From the NCBI GenBank assembly GCA_037044975.1, contig JBAOIL010000038.1, positions 434,001 through 498,000 of the forward strand: a stretch of DNA of 64,000 nt, given 5' to 3'. Position numbers and translations under genes: made by a program. Shown here one piece after another: positions 44,502 to 56,020 of the stretch. The number at the start of each line of letters is the position of its first letter. Position 1 is the first letter of the stretch. The notes under the pieces are model-generated. The model was not told the DNA's origin, did not search any database, and was given only the letters and a program-made list of their open reading frames with translations. Origin of the DNA: JADLHS01 sp020848635 (lineage in GTDB: Bacteria > Verrucomicrobiota > Verrucomicrobiia > Limisphaerales > JADLHS01).

Positions 44502-47500
44502 TCACTTCGCCGCGGCTTTCGCGACCGGGGGCTCGGTTTGCAGCCGCACGGTGATAAACGAATTTGGTTTGTAGGGCACGGTGACCGCGTCATGTTTGGC
44601 TGCAAGCTTTTGCTTATTCTCCTCGACGCCATTGCACAGGTAGGCTTCGCGCAACCGGAAAACCGGGAAGCGCAATACCGCTTCGCCGCTCCGGCCCGCG
44701 ATCTCCCGGAAACGCAGGATGAAACCATCCCCGTCCTCCGCTTCCTTCAGCGTCACGATTTCAAGGTTGGGCGCTTCGAGGGTGAGGAACGAGCCACCGC
44801 TTGCGGGCAGCGGTCGGCCGCTCTGGGCAATGGCGGCCGAGAACGAAGACAGGTGCGGATACGCAAAGACCGGCGTGCGCGTGTCCTCGTCAAAGCGTGC
44901 GAGGGCTTCGCGGCCCAGTTCGCGTCCGCTCGTGATGGCATAGCGGAAGACAAACGTTCCCCCCTGCTCAGCGCGATAGTTCGTGAACCAGTAATTGTTC
45001 AGCGCATACGAATAGACGTGGCCGTTCGTGATGGGCAGGTGGGAAAGCCACTGGCCGCGATTGATGTCCGTGAGCGTCACCAGCGGCGCGTCGGGCGTGG
45101 ACCACGCGACCGAGAAATCACCATCGCTCACATGCACGAGGTTCTGCGGCGTAAACCACTCCCGGCACGCGCCCGGCATCTGGTCGTCGTTGGGACGACA
45201 CCAGCCGTTTTGAATCTGATATTCCAGGCCCGGTTTTTCCGTCGCAAAGGGGAATGCGAAATACACCGCCTCCTTCGCTCGCGTCTGGTCCTTCTCGATC
45301 GTGTTCACAATGTCCACCCGCTTGAGATTGTCGTAGAGCAGGTACTCGCTGCGAATCTTCGGCGTGTTCTTGGATTTGGCCACGACGACCATGCGCTGGC
45401 CGAGCGGGGTTTTCACGGTTTCGACGATCTCCGCTGAAGTGGGCGTCTCGATTTGCAGGTTTGCCGGAGCGGTGCCGAAGGTGCAGTTAAGAATCAACGA
45501 ACCCTCCCCGCCGCTCACGTAGAGGTACTCATTCAACTGGTAGGGTGCTTTGGCGTCCGCAAGTTCGCGGTTCTCGGTCTTGTCAAACAGGCTCGTGATG
45601 GCGCCGGTCTGTTTGTTCACCGTCAGTCGGTAGAACGAATTCTCGATGGTTTCACCGGGAAGTTTCTCATTCGGCCGGTGGGCGTCCGCCTTCAAACCGC
45701 GAATGCCGTAAGCCTTGTAGCCCATCGGCGGCACGTTGGTGGCGATGAACCGGATTTTGCGCCAGCCGTCGCGCTCGAAATAAACATCCATCGGCACCAC
45801 CTGGTTGTCCGCGAAGTCCACGAGTTGTTCGCCGCTGCCGATCTCCACCTCGATCGGCGCGGTGCGGGCCTGGTTCTGCCAGTTGAACGCGATGATGCTG
45901 CTCCCGTCCACGGCGATGGTCTGCGCCAGACGGTTATTCGCGCGTGCCAGCAGGTTCCGCGCGTCGAGATTCGCCCGCGAGGCGTAGCTTTCCTTGATCT
46001 CCCACTGCCGCTCGACGAACGACCGGCCGGGCTGCGAAACACTGTTGTGCGCGCCCCAGGTATGCTCGTCGTAGAACATCACATTGCGCCAGGCGATCCA
46101 GAAATCCTGGGCCGGATAGCGGTTGCGCGGCTCAAAAATGGAAGCCAGCGCCGCCGCCGTTTCTCCGGCGGGCAAAATTTGCTGCGTCTGCCGATTCAGG
46201 GTCGTGGCCTTCGCCGTCGAGCCGACGCCATCCTCCCAATACGCGCCGCAATCGCCGCGATGCACGGGCAGTTTGCTCGGCAAAATGTTTCTCGACGTAG
46301 TTGAAATAGTCGGCGTCGCTCGCGAGGATGAGTTTCGGGAATTCGTATTCCTGGTTCCAAGCGGCGATGGTATCTGCTTCACCGGTCTCGGGAATGGCGG
46401 CGTTGTCCACGTAAGCGCCGTAAATCATCACGGCATCGGGCGTGTAATCCGGCCGCTCATAGCGCGTGAGAAATTGCGGCACGCTGCTGCGCAAATACTC
46501 GACGCTCGACACATCGCGGCCCCAGCCCGGCCCGACGAGCCGCTTGAGTTGCACGTAACTGCGGGCATACCACATGAAGATCCGCTCGCCATTCATGCCT
46601 TCCCAATAGAACGGCGAATCCTCGTTCAGGGCGCTGTAATGCAAAATCGGCGCCCGCGACTGGTTGGCCCCGTTGGAAAAGCCTTTCACCCCCACGTCGC
46701 TGAACAGCGTCGGCAGAAACCAACTGTGCGAGGGCGCGTCGGTGATGCACGCGAAGTCGAAGTTGCCGCCCTGCTCGCGGTGCAGCCGGTGTGTGAAATA
46801 CATCGCGCGATAAAGTTCCTCGCCCGAGCACACGCCCGTCATCAGGTTGAGGTAAAGCGCGTTCATCGCCAGCCGCTTGTGTTTCAGGTTGGCGAGAAAT
46901 GCCTTGCGATACGGCGCGGTGCGGCAGTCGAGGAAGTTGTCCACCAGCCACGCTGTCTCGAAGTTGAATTTGTAAGCCGGATACTTCGCCAGAATGTCGA
47001 GGACCTGATCCGAGTTGCGGTTATCCAACTCATTCACATGCGGCTGCAGGTCGGTGTAGCCGACGTCGTTGTGGACCTTGGGGCAAACGAACACGCGCCA
47101 TTGCTTGGCGGGCTGGAAGTCGCTTTCGGACTGATGCAACTCAGCGTCCAGCCGCACCTCCAGGATCGCCTTGCTCGGCGGAACGCCTGCCAACACGTCA
47201 AGCGGCGCGCTTAAAACACCAAAGTCGTACGCGTTGGTAAAAGTGTGGAAGATGCTTGCTTGGGAGGGTGGACCAAACCTGACCTTTGCTTGGCCGTGTT
47301 CGAACCGTTTACTGAACGGCAGCACGAGGTTGCAGATTTCCGCGAGCCGCCCGTCAGTTTTGTGGAAAAAGATCGTCGGCTCCAAGCGCGGGGCAGTGTC
47401 CGGCGCAGCTTCGGAGCGCTGGAACACGATCGCATCGTACGCCAGACTGCCGAGCCCAAGGGGGACGAGGGTGATTTGATTTCCCTTGGGCTTGAGCCAC

Positions 47501-47952
47501 GCACCGGCAATCGGCACCACGAGATGTTGCTGCGCCAGCAGCATGTCGTTGCCCTGCTCGCCCCACATGGTGTGCTTGGGCGCGACGCGAATTGGGAAGA
47601 TGCCCGTCTTGTCGTTGACCTTCACCTTGAACTGCCGGGGCGCGCCGGTGGTGAAAATTAAATCGAGCGCGAGTTCGTAATTCGCCCCGACCGGCTCGGG
47701 CAAATCGAATGCGATGGTGTAAGGCTTCTCGGAAACCTTGCCATCAAACCCCTCGGCGGCGTCCTGGTGCCCCGCAAAATCCCGGCTCACCACACTCTGC
47801 CCGATGGTGAAGGTCAGCGCATTCCGTCCGCCGGGCGCAAATTCAATGGACACCCCATCGGGTTGGCCGATGGACCAAAGCGGTTCCGCCGCCAACGCGC
47901 CGAGCGGGGCAAGCGAGCAGCCAATCGTTAGGAGCCAGGTTTTCACAGTCAT
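44502..47952 (-). CDS. GH38-type alpha-mannosidase, secreted, frameshifted
   Basis: A signal peptide (MTVKTWLLTIGCSLAPLGAL, cut near AAEP) and an N-terminal beta domain lead to the GH38 catalytic part. HNDVGYTDLQPHVNELDNRN is the zinc-binding H-x-D motif, and ITDAPSHSWFLPTLFSDVG carries the likely nucleophile aspartate. After the break the alpha-mannosidase mid-domain (FLDKTENREL-like strand, ENSFYRLTVNKQTGAITSLF) and the C-terminal beta domains follow. The first frame (47952-46132) and second (ending 44502) join if one T of TTT at 46272-46274 is removed, giving HFAEQLPVHRGDCGAYWEDG and about 1149 residues. The start overlaps the preceding HupE-N-like gene as ATGA. The role is removal of alpha-mannose from glycans; exact linkage unknown. 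Confidence 0.85.
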
Positions 47953-48653
47953 AAAGTTGGGGGTGGGTTGAGGTGGGGCGGCTTCTCCGGTGCGGTCGCG
48001 GAGGGATTTCGTCGCGCTTGCCGAAGCGCCACGAAGAAGATGATGGCGAACGCCGCACTCAGCACGAGTGTCGTGCTTTGGCCGTTCGCTGGGGCGCAGG
48101 CTGGCCCGCAGCTTTGCGGAGCGGGATCATCAAGCCTACGCAACGGGGCGGCGAATGTCACCCGGTGCGACTGGGAATCCAGTTGGGCCAGTTGGGGCTT
48201 GCCGTCGCGCAGGAAATTCACCTGGGACAGGTGCGAACTGCTCGTGATGGCTTGGAGCGTGGATTCCAGCGTAAGCCCGGCCCGCCGCGCATCCACTCGA
48301 TAGTGCGCCCGCAGCGTCGCATGATGGCTGTCGGCGTCGGGCGCAATGCCGGCGGTCTCGGCGGGCACGGGTTTTCCCTCCGCCGAAAGCACCAGATGGT
48401 CGAGGATTAGGCGGGTGAGCTTATCCGGCGTCGAACTCAGTTCCTCCGGATCGAGGCGTCCATTCTGGTTGGTATCAAACTCCACGAAGCTCGCGAGTTC
48501 GAATGGATTGAAACTGAGTTCCAGATGGACGTAATCCTTGTCGGTGACCACGAAGACGTAGCTGATCGGCAGAGTGTGAGCCAGCGCGCGCAGGTCGAAC
48601 CACATCAGCAGACCTGCCGCGAGCGCTGCTCCCAAGAGTCTGGATCCGCCCAC
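47949..48653 (-). CDS. HupE/UreJ N-terminal-like secreted protein with EF-hand loop
   Basis: 234 residues. A signal/anchor (LGAALAAGLLMWFDLRALAH, about 5-25) is followed by TLPISYVFVVTDKDYVHLEL and FDTNQNGRLDPEELSSTPDK, an EF-hand calcium loop (D-x-N-x-N-G-x-L-D-x-x-E). This layout matches the extracytoplasmic N-terminal domain of large HupE/UreJ-2 membrane proteins. Their five or six C-terminal TM helices are missing; a single TM (about 195-212, LVLSAAFAIIFFVALRQA) replaces them. It therefore looks like a stand-alone membrane-tethered domain. The stop overlaps the start of the GH38 gene, so they are likely co-translated. Function unknown. Confidence 0.7.
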   Translation of the reverse strand: MGGSRLLGAALAAGLLMWFDLRALAHTLPISYVFVVTDKDYVHLELSFNPFELASFVEFDTNQNGRLDPEELSSTPDKLTRLILDHLVLSAEGKPVPAETAGIAPDADSHHATLRAHYRVDARRAGLTLESTLQAITSSSHLSQVNFLRDGKPQLAQLDSQSHRVTFAAPLRRLDDPAPQSCGPACAPANGQSTTLVLSAAFAIIFFVALRQARRNPSATAPEKPPHLNPPPTL

Positions 48654-48991
48654 AGTTTTACCCTGGTTTCTATTTTCGTTGACCCGGCCGAGTTGAGCGG
48701 GTCGCCGCCGCTGACCCTTTCATAAACCCGCGTCCGCCTCGAAGCGAGCGTGAATTTGCGGGAATTCGATCGTGGGGTGAAACTCGCCCACCGCCTCTGG
48801 AACGACCGCCTCAGCAGGTGGCGACCGTTCGCTCGACTGCGTGACGGCAATGTTTCGTTTCCCTGTCCTTTCCTCGTCGAGGACAGCCTGGAGTCGTCCG
48901 CTCCCATCAGCATCCGCTGACATCAGGATTGCATTCGTCGGTAATCTGTTCCTTCATGCTTCCGTGCCGATTAGGCAAGGCACATCAAACG
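48654..48991. other. 338-bp divergent intergenic region
   Basis: It separates the HupE-N-like/GH38 operon (minus) from the alpha/beta hydrolase (plus), so it should contain both promoters. No convincing -35/-10 or sigma-54 site, repeat or small gene is seen. Confidence 0.35.
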
Positions 48992-49901
48992 ATGAGCGAA
49001 AATCCGATGGCCGTACCTGATTGGTTTCAACGGGCGGTCTCAACACCGCGCGAAGATCGAACCGTGGAGGTGGAGGGCTGCCCCATTCATTATCTCCGCT
49101 GGGGCAACCCCGCCAAGCCCGGTGTCCTGCTGGTGGCCGGCAGCGGCGCGCACGCCCACTGGTGGGATTTCATCGCGCCCTACTTTACGGATCACAATTG
49201 TGTGGTGGCGATTGACCTGAGCGGCATGGGCGACAGCGGTCATCGGCCGGGCTATTCGTCCGAGTTTTTTGCCAAGGAATTGATCAGCGTCTGCGCGGAT
49301 GCCGGTTTCAAAAAGGACACGGTCATCATCGGCCACAGCTTCGGCGGCTTCGTGACGTTGAAGACGGGCCTGATTTATGGCAAGCATCTCACCGGCGTGG
49401 TGCTGGTGGACGCGCCCGTCCGCCCGCCCGACTACGAATGGGAACGCGACCCCAAATACTCGCCGATCCAACCCAAGAAGATTTATCCCGACTTCGAAAC
49501 GGCGCGTCGCCCGCTTTCGGCTCGTGCCGGCGCAGCCGTGCGCGAATGGTTTCATCCTGGATTATATCGCGCGCCATTCGCTGCGCCAGGTGGCCGGCGG
49601 CTGGAGTTGGAAATTTGACGACCGGCTTTTTCAGGGGTTCAACATCGGAAACATGTCCGATGATCTTTCCAATCTGGCGTGCCGGGTCGGCGTGATTTAC
49701 GGCGAAAACAGCCAGTTGTTCTCGCAGGAAGTCGTGGATTACATGTTTCAAGTGCTCGACCATAGCGTTCCGTTTGCCGCCATCCCGGAAGCGAATCATC
49801 ATCTGCTGCTCGACCAGCCCCTGGCCTTTATCTCGGCGCTCCGGACGCTGCTGGCCGAATGGCGTCATTCCAAACCGCATCGTGGCGCCAAGGCTGGTTG
49901 A
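48992..49901 (+). CDS. Alpha/beta-fold hydrolase, frameshifted
   Basis: MSENPMAVPDWFQRAVSTPR starts a cytosolic alpha/beta hydrolase. KPGVLLVAGSGAHAHWWDFI holds the oxyanion-hole HG-like strand, and IIGHSFGGFVTLKTGL is the nucleophile elbow G-H-S-F-G (Ser near residue 113). The frame breaks around 49510; dropping one C of CCC at 49510-49512 gives ETARRRFRLVPAQPCANGFI. It then continues through IGNMSDDLSNLACRVGVIYG and AIPEANHHLLLDQPLAFISA, where the final histidine would be catalytic. The corrected length is 302 residues, normal for the family. Substrate unknown. The start at 48992 is preferred over the earlier in-frame codon at 48929. Confidence 0.83.
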
Positions 49902-50086
49902 CCTGCGTTCCTAACGCTCTCGGCCCTAACTGGGGGGGGGAGGACGCTAAGCTTCGACTGCGAATCCCAGATTTACAGACGGCCAGACGGCAGTTCAAAT
50001 CTGAGAACTGTTACAATCTTCAGTCATGCGTTCAGCGAGGAGCTATCTTCTACAATATTGTTTCCGGGATTGGGCTAATTGGCTAA

Positions 50087-53000
50087 TTGGCTTGTAAAGA
50101 GTCGGTGGTTGGCGTAACAGTGCAAAGAGCCCAGACAATAAAACGGGAGCCGGCGTTGAACTTTAATTGGAAATCACTTCCGATTCGACCTGTTCGCCAA
50201 ACATTGGTAAGAGGGTCCGGCTTGACGATCAGAGACAAAACTATTGCGCCCGCAGCTTCCGACGTGAACCGCTCAGCCTGGTGCAGGCGGAACGCCCCAG
50301 TCCTCCTTCTGCTCGTTTGCAATCTGGCGGTTTCCGTTAGTTCGGTTCGCGCTCAAGTCTCAGGCCCGCTCAATGCCGCCTCGACCACGCAGTTGCCCGG
50401 CGTCACGGGAGGCTCCGGCTCGTACTCGCCAGGTTTCAGCGCTAATGGTCGTTTCCTCGTGTTCACCAGCCGGGCAAATAATCTCGTTACCAATGACAGC
50501 AATGCCATCTGGCTCGACGTGTTCGTGCGCGATTTGCTCACTGACACCACCATTCTGGTAAGTGTCAGCCGCACCGGCACCGGGGGCGGTGATGGCAACT
50601 CGTTCAATCCCACGATCTCGTCCAACGGCCAGTTCATCGCGTTCGAAACTGCGGCCAGCAACCTGGTCATGAATGACACGAACGGTGTGAACGATGTCTA
50701 TGTCCGGGATATGGTTGCGCAAACCACGACACTCGCCAGCGTCAATACCAACGGAGTCGCCGGCGATGGCGTTTCGAAGTTTCCGGTGATCACCTCCGAC
50801 GGCCATCAGGTCGCCTTTGAAAGCACTTCGGACGACCTCGTGTTTGCCGATACGAATTCCCTCAAGGACATTTTTGTTCGTGACCTCGCAGCGAGCTCTA
50901 CCCTTATGGCCAGCAAGGGCGTGCAGACTGCGACCAACGGTTTTGAATCCCCGTCCATCAGTGCGGATGGCCATTGGATTGCATTTGCCAGCGTGTCAGG
51001 GTTGTCGTTTTCTAACCCTGATCGGAAAAGTGACGTTTTTGTTCGTGATCTCACCGCCGATACTACGATCTGGGCCAGTTCCAACCTCAACGACCTGGCT
51101 ACAACGGTCCGATCCTTCAATCCCGCCCTCAGTGCCGATGGCAAATTTGTCGCGTTCAAATCAACACTGAGGACCACCGTCGCCACGGCCACTAATCTCT
51201 ATCAATACGACCTCCAAGCGTTCGTGGAGACTTTGGTCAGCAGCAACGTGGTGGAAGAGGGTTTCCCCGAGATGACCCCGGACGGCCGATTCGTTGCCTA
51301 CGAGTCGCATACAAACGTTCTCATCTGGGACCGCCAGACTGGTAGCAACACGCTGGTCAGCGTAGACGTGGCCGGCATCAATGCCGCCAGCGGCACTTCC
51401 TACCGGCCAGTGTTGACGCCGGATGGCTCAAAGATCGCCTTCCTGACTGACGCCACCAATGTCACGGCCAATGGCGGTAACGGCCAACCGCAGCTGTACG
51501 TTCGCGACTTGGTCGCCGCAACTACCAGTCTCGTCAGTGTCAACCTGGACGACCAGCCTTTGAGCAGCCTGAGCGGCGTTATCCCGGTCATCACCGCGGA
51601 TGGAAACCAGGTCGCCTTCTGGAGTACCGATGAGGGTATCGTGGCCGATGATCAGAACCGGGACGCCGATGTCTTTGTGCGCGATCTGACCAGTGACACC
51701 ACGACCTTGATCTCGGCCCGACTTCCCAGCCTGCCAACATTGACGGGCGGCGGTATTGTGACACTTTCGGAAAACTTCATCAGCGCAGATGGTAGATTGC
51801 TACTGATCGGGAGCACCGGCGGTCGCTTGGTCGAAGGTGACCAGACGTCGCTGGCCCACGTAGTCGTTTGCGATCTAGCCACTCGGACCAACCGCCCGGT
51901 GGACACGTTCGACAACCCAGACGGCTTGCCGGTGGCCGCGATCAACCTTCCATTCGCAACGAATTTCACGGCGCGTGCGCCGGCCATCAGTGCGAATGGA
52001 CATTATGCGGCTTATGTCGGGCGTATCACGACGGCAAATCCTTCGCTCGACCAAATTTACGTCCGGGATTTGCAGACTTACACCAACCAGCTGGCCAGCC
52101 GCACGTGGAACAGCAGTGCGGCTGGCTCGGCCAAATCCGCTGCGCCCTCACTCAGCGCCGACGGACGCTTTGTAGCCTTCCAGAGTGAAGCCTCGAATCT
52201 GGTGTCAAGGGATTCCAACGGTCAGCCGGATGTGTTCGTGCGCGACCTTCTCACGGGCAACAATTTCATGATGAGCACGAACCGCTTCGGCACCGGCGGT
52301 GGAGACAGTGCTTCCACGAACCCTTTGATCAGCCGCGATGGCCGGTGGGTGGTCTTCCAGAGCAAGTCAACCAACCTGGTCACCAACTCGGTCACCGGCA
52401 GCACCAACTCATTTGTTTGCGCGTGACCGGCTCACCAGCACAACTGCGCTGATCAGCAAAGCGGCCAACGGCAGCGGACTCGCCAGGGATTCCGGCTCGC
52501 CCTGGCGTAAGCCCCGATAGCCGGCTGGTGCTTTACACGAACCAGAGCAAAACGGTCTATCTCTATGACTTGCTCAACCGCACGAATATGTTTGTCTGTA
52601 CCAACTGCTATGCGCCCGCTATGAGCGCGGATGGACGTTGGGTCGCGTATGAAGTGATTGGAGCCGGCCAAATCCGCGACGTGCTGTTGCTGGATCGCCT
52701 AACCGGTACCACGAATCTTGTCAGCGTCAACCTTGCAAACACTGGCGGCGGCAATGCTTCCTCGTTCAAGCCAGTCATCTCCTACGATGGGCGCTATATC
52801 GTCTTCTCCAGCCGCGCAAACGACCTGGTGGACAATGATAACAACGGCCTGACGGACATTTTCATCCGTGACCGGGCTCTGAATACAACAATTCTCGCTA
52901 GCCTTAATCGTCAGGTCCCGGGTTCGGGCAATAACCTATCCGGCAGGCTCGTCCTTGGCGCGGACGGCCGGTCCGTGGCCTTTCTCAGTTTGGCCGACGA

Positions 53001-53436
53001 TTTGGTGGCGAATGATTTCAATGGCGCGAGGGATGTGGTGGTGTTGCGCCTGGAAGCCGGCGATTCGGACGGCGGACGGTTTGCCGGATGATTGGGAACT
53101 GGCTTATTTCGGAAACCTCGCGCGTGATGGCAGCAGGCGATTTTGATGGCGACGGCCATAGTGACTTGCAGGAATTCCTGGCCGGTACCGATCCTACTAA
53201 CACCGGCTCCATTCTGCGGGTGCTAACGCTTACGCTGCTGGGCGGGGAGCACAACCATTCTCTGGAGCGCCACTCCGGGAAAAAAGTACCAAGTTCAATA
53301 CAAAACAAATCTGACCGATGCCGGTTGGTCGAACCTGTTTGGAGTGGTCACCGCGACGGGCTCGAGCACCTCGCAGGTCGATAACACCAGCGGATCCGGC
53401 GAGCGGAGGTTTTATCGGGTTGCGCTCATCCCATGA
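50087..53436 (+). pseudogene. TolB/PD40-like beta-propeller repeat protein, broken by five frameshifts
   Basis: A large secreted protein (signal near RRNAPVLLLLVCNLAVSVSS) made of many repeats of the form SADGRFVAFxSxAxNLV followed by DVFVRDLxTxTTxLVS, a WD40-like/TolB propeller pattern common in verrucomicrobial secretomes. The tail reads GLPDDWELAYFGNL, DFDGDGHSDLQEFLAGTDPT and a final fibronectin-like strand set ending GERRFYRVALIP. The frame steps forward by one base at about 52412-52418 (TTT), 52500-52502 (CCC), 53074-53075 (GG), 53131-53137 and 53244-53247 (GGGG). Removing one base at each gives 1114 residues with no stop. Five equal changes within 850 bp suggest sequence error, but true decay is possible. 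Confidence 0.75.
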
Positions 53437-53446
53437 GGGCGAGTCA

Positions 53447-54304
53447 TCAATTTCCCGGCAGAGTCGAGAGCGGCTTTTCACCAGTATAATAGCGGTAGTC
53501 GATTCCCGCAGCATAACCGGTAAAAGGAATCTTCTGCACTTGCCCAGAAAGCCAAAGCGTATTGGATCGTCGATCATGCCGGTACCATTCCTCCTCGAAA
53601 TGGTAGCCGCCATAGTATCTTGCTGAAATACCACCGTACATCGCGGGAGCGTTTGCGCCAATCCACTGCACCAGGATACGGGTGTCACCCGGAAACAGCG
53701 CCAGTGAATCGGAACTTCCCTCCATTCTTTGTTCGGCGGCGTCGTGAGTCATGATCATGGTGGACGGGTTCTCTATGTCAGTGACCTTCAAGAATGTGTT
53801 CACGGGGTAGGATCTCGTCAGGTATTGATTGAGTGCCGTAGGTTGAAGTGAGCCAGAACTCGTGCGGATATGAGAGCCCACTGTCCACCCACTCATCCAC
53901 GATCTTCGCGCTAGGGCATCGGAACAACTCGCGGCTCATTCCAACGAGAGAGTGATAAGCAACACCCCAGTACGCATTCTTGAGTCATTTGGCGAAAGAA
54001 TCGCGGTGTTGGTTGGGTCTGCCGTCCATTGGCCGCCGTTCGAAGTAAACCCGTCGCCCGTGTTATGCAACGTGTCATTGTAGTCCGTCGCATAAGCCAT
54101 CATGCCATTGTAAATCTGACGCAGATTGTTCATGCACATGGCGCTGTTATCCTGGTGTTTTGTCCCCGCCAGCGCCGGGAGCAGCAGCAGCGCCAGCATG
54201 GCGATCGTGGCTAGGATAACCATCAGTTCGGTGAGGTTAAATCCGTCGCGAGAAGATCCGTGATCCGTCTTCCTTTGATGCCGGGGGGTCAATTCGTCCC
54301 TCAT
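53447..54304 (-). pseudogene. Prepilin-like H-X9-DG family protein with two frameshifts
   Basis: From ATG 54304 the product starts MRDELTPRHQRKTDHGSSRD and has the prepilin segment GFNLTELMVILATIAMLALL, then the usual CMNNLRQIYNGMMAYATDYN. The frame is lost near 53980-53984, where one base seems missing before KNAYWGVAYHSLVG. It is lost again near 53821-53840, where one seems extra before YLTRSYPVNTFLKVTDIENP. The last part, HDRRSNTLWLSGQVQKIPFT to YRYYTGE, is the C-terminal family signature with DG changed to SG. Net length change is zero (about 285 residues). It is convergent with the TolB-like gene, so the whole corner from 49.5 kb may be poorly resolved sequence. Confidence 0.7.
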
Positions 54305-54590
54305 AAAAATCTCTATTTTGTTGGTTGGAACAAAACAAACACCCCAATGCGCACTTTGGCAAGTTATTATGTTGTCGCCCGTTCTCGGGCCGTTTGCCCC
54401 AATGTTCAAGCCAATGATTTTCTAGAAATCCATGACGATGATTTCTCCTGCAGGGCCTACGGTCGTGACATACATCACTCCAATAGGCTCGGCGCTTGAC
54501 GGCGTGCCCCAGCTTCGATCGAATTCATTTAAGCCGGAAACGCGTGGGGCCCGACTACCACTTTCTCGAGCTGAACCGTTGAAACGATTT

Positions 54591-55952
54591 ATGAGAACGC
54601 GGACATTTACCTGTTTGACCATCGGATTGATCGGGCTTTTGTCCGCCGCGCCCGTGCACGGCGCGGGCGAGATGAAGGTTGGCGTCGGCAAGGTGGTCAT
54701 TACTCCCAAGCAAGACATGTGGTTGGCCGGCTACGCCTCCCGCACCAGGCCGTCCGAGGGGAAGCTCCACGATCTCTACGCCAAGGCGCTGGCCCTCGAA
54801 GATGAAACGGGCGCGCGGACGGTGCTGGTGACGAGCGACCTGATCGGGGTGCCCGCCTCGCTCGTCAATGACACCGCGAATCGGGCGCGGGAGAAATTCC
54901 AGTTGCCGCGCGAGCGACTCATGGTCACGGTGTCACACACCCACACCGGACCCGTGCTCCAGGACCGGTTGCAACACATGTATGGTCTGAATGAAACCCA
55001 AACGCGTTTATTGGAAGCATATTCCAAAACCTTGCCCGACCTTTTCCTCCAAGCCATCGCGAGTGCGTTGAATGACCTGCAGCCGTGCCGGGTGGAATGG
55101 GGCGTCGGGCGGGCGGGCTTTGCCGTGAATCGCCGGCAATACACGCTGGGCGGCGTCATCAACGGGGCCAATCCCATCGGGCCAGTGGATCATGACGTGC
55201 CGGTCATGAAAATCTCGCGGGCGGATGGTTCGATCAAGGCGGTGGTGCATGGTTACGCCTGCCACAACACCACGCTGAATCTGCAAAAGTTCTCCGGCGA
55301 CTATGCCGGGTTCTCCCAAGATTACCTCGAAGCGAAGCTGCCCGGCGCCACAGCGTTGTTCGTCTGCGGCTGTGGTGGCGACGCCAATCCGCTTCCCCGC
55401 GGGACGGTGGAACACGCGCAGAAGTACGGAACGGAACTGGCCGAAGCGGTACTCGCCGCGGCAAGGCAGCCCTTGACCGATCTCAAAGGGCCGATCCGCG
55501 CCGCCTTCAAGGAAGTGTCCCTGGCGTTGAGTCCGCCGCCGCCCCGCGCCGAGGTCGAAAAACAATTGCAGGATTCCAATGTCTATGTTCAACGCCGCGC
55601 CCAGTTACTGCTCAAAACGCTGGATGAGAAAGGCGCGCTGCCGACAACTTATCCGTATCCAGTCCAGGCCTGGCAGTTTGCGGATGGGATGCAGATGATC
55701 GCACTGGGCGGCGAGGTGGTGGTGGATTATTCGTTGCGGCTGAAATACGAATTGGGCCGGGAACGAACCTGGGTGATTGCCTACGCCAACGACGTCTGCG
55801 CCTACATGCCATCATTGCGCGTTTTGCGGGAAGGCGGCTACGAAGGCGCCGAATCCATGATTTATTACGGGCATCACGGCCCGTGGGCGCCGGCGATTGA
55901 GGAGAATATCATCGGCGCGGTCCATGAGCTGGCACGCCCTGCGAAGAAATAG
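54591..55952 (+). CDS. Neutral/alkaline ceramidase-like secreted protein
   Basis: 453 residues. A signal peptide (MRTRTFTCLTIGLIGLLSAA, cut near VHGAG) is followed by the N-terminal domain of neutral ceramidases: KVVITPKQDMWLAGYASRTR, RTVLVTSDLIGVPASLV, VTVSHTHTGPVL and VVHGYACHNTTLN with candidate zinc histidines. GCGGDANPLPRGTVEHAQKY and YANDVCAYMPSLRVLREGGY also fit. The C-terminal immunoglobulin-like domain of full ceramidases (about 700 residues) is absent, as in many bacterial short forms. Substrates of these short proteins are unproven; a hydrolase of amide-linked lipids or another compound is possible. The ATG at 54591 is chosen because it begins the signal peptide. Confidence 0.82.
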   Translation: MRTRTFTCLTIGLIGLLSAAPVHGAGEMKVGVGKVVITPKQDMWLAGYASRTRPSEGKLHDLYAKALALEDETGARTVLVTSDLIGVPASLVNDTANRAREKFQLPRERLMVTVSHTHTGPVLQDRLQHMYGLNETQTRLLEAYSKTLPDLFLQAIASALNDLQPCRVEWGVGRAGFAVNRRQYTLGGVINGANPIGPVDHDVPVMKISRADGSIKAVVHGYACHNTTLNLQKFSGDYAGFSQDYLEAKLPGATALFVCGCGGDANPLPRGTVEHAQKYGTELAEAVLAAARQPLTDLKGPIRAAFKEVSLALSPPPPRAEVEKQLQDSNVYVQRRAQLLLKTLDEKGALPTTYPYPVQAWQFADGMQMIALGGEVVVDYSLRLKYELGRERTWVIAYANDVCAYMPSLRVLREGGYEGAESMIYYGHHGPWAPAIEENIIGAVHELARPAKK

Positions 55953-56020
55953 TCCTTCCCCCAACCGGCTGCGACCGCCAATGCCAAAATCAGCATTACC
56001 CTGCGCGGACCTGTCACGGG

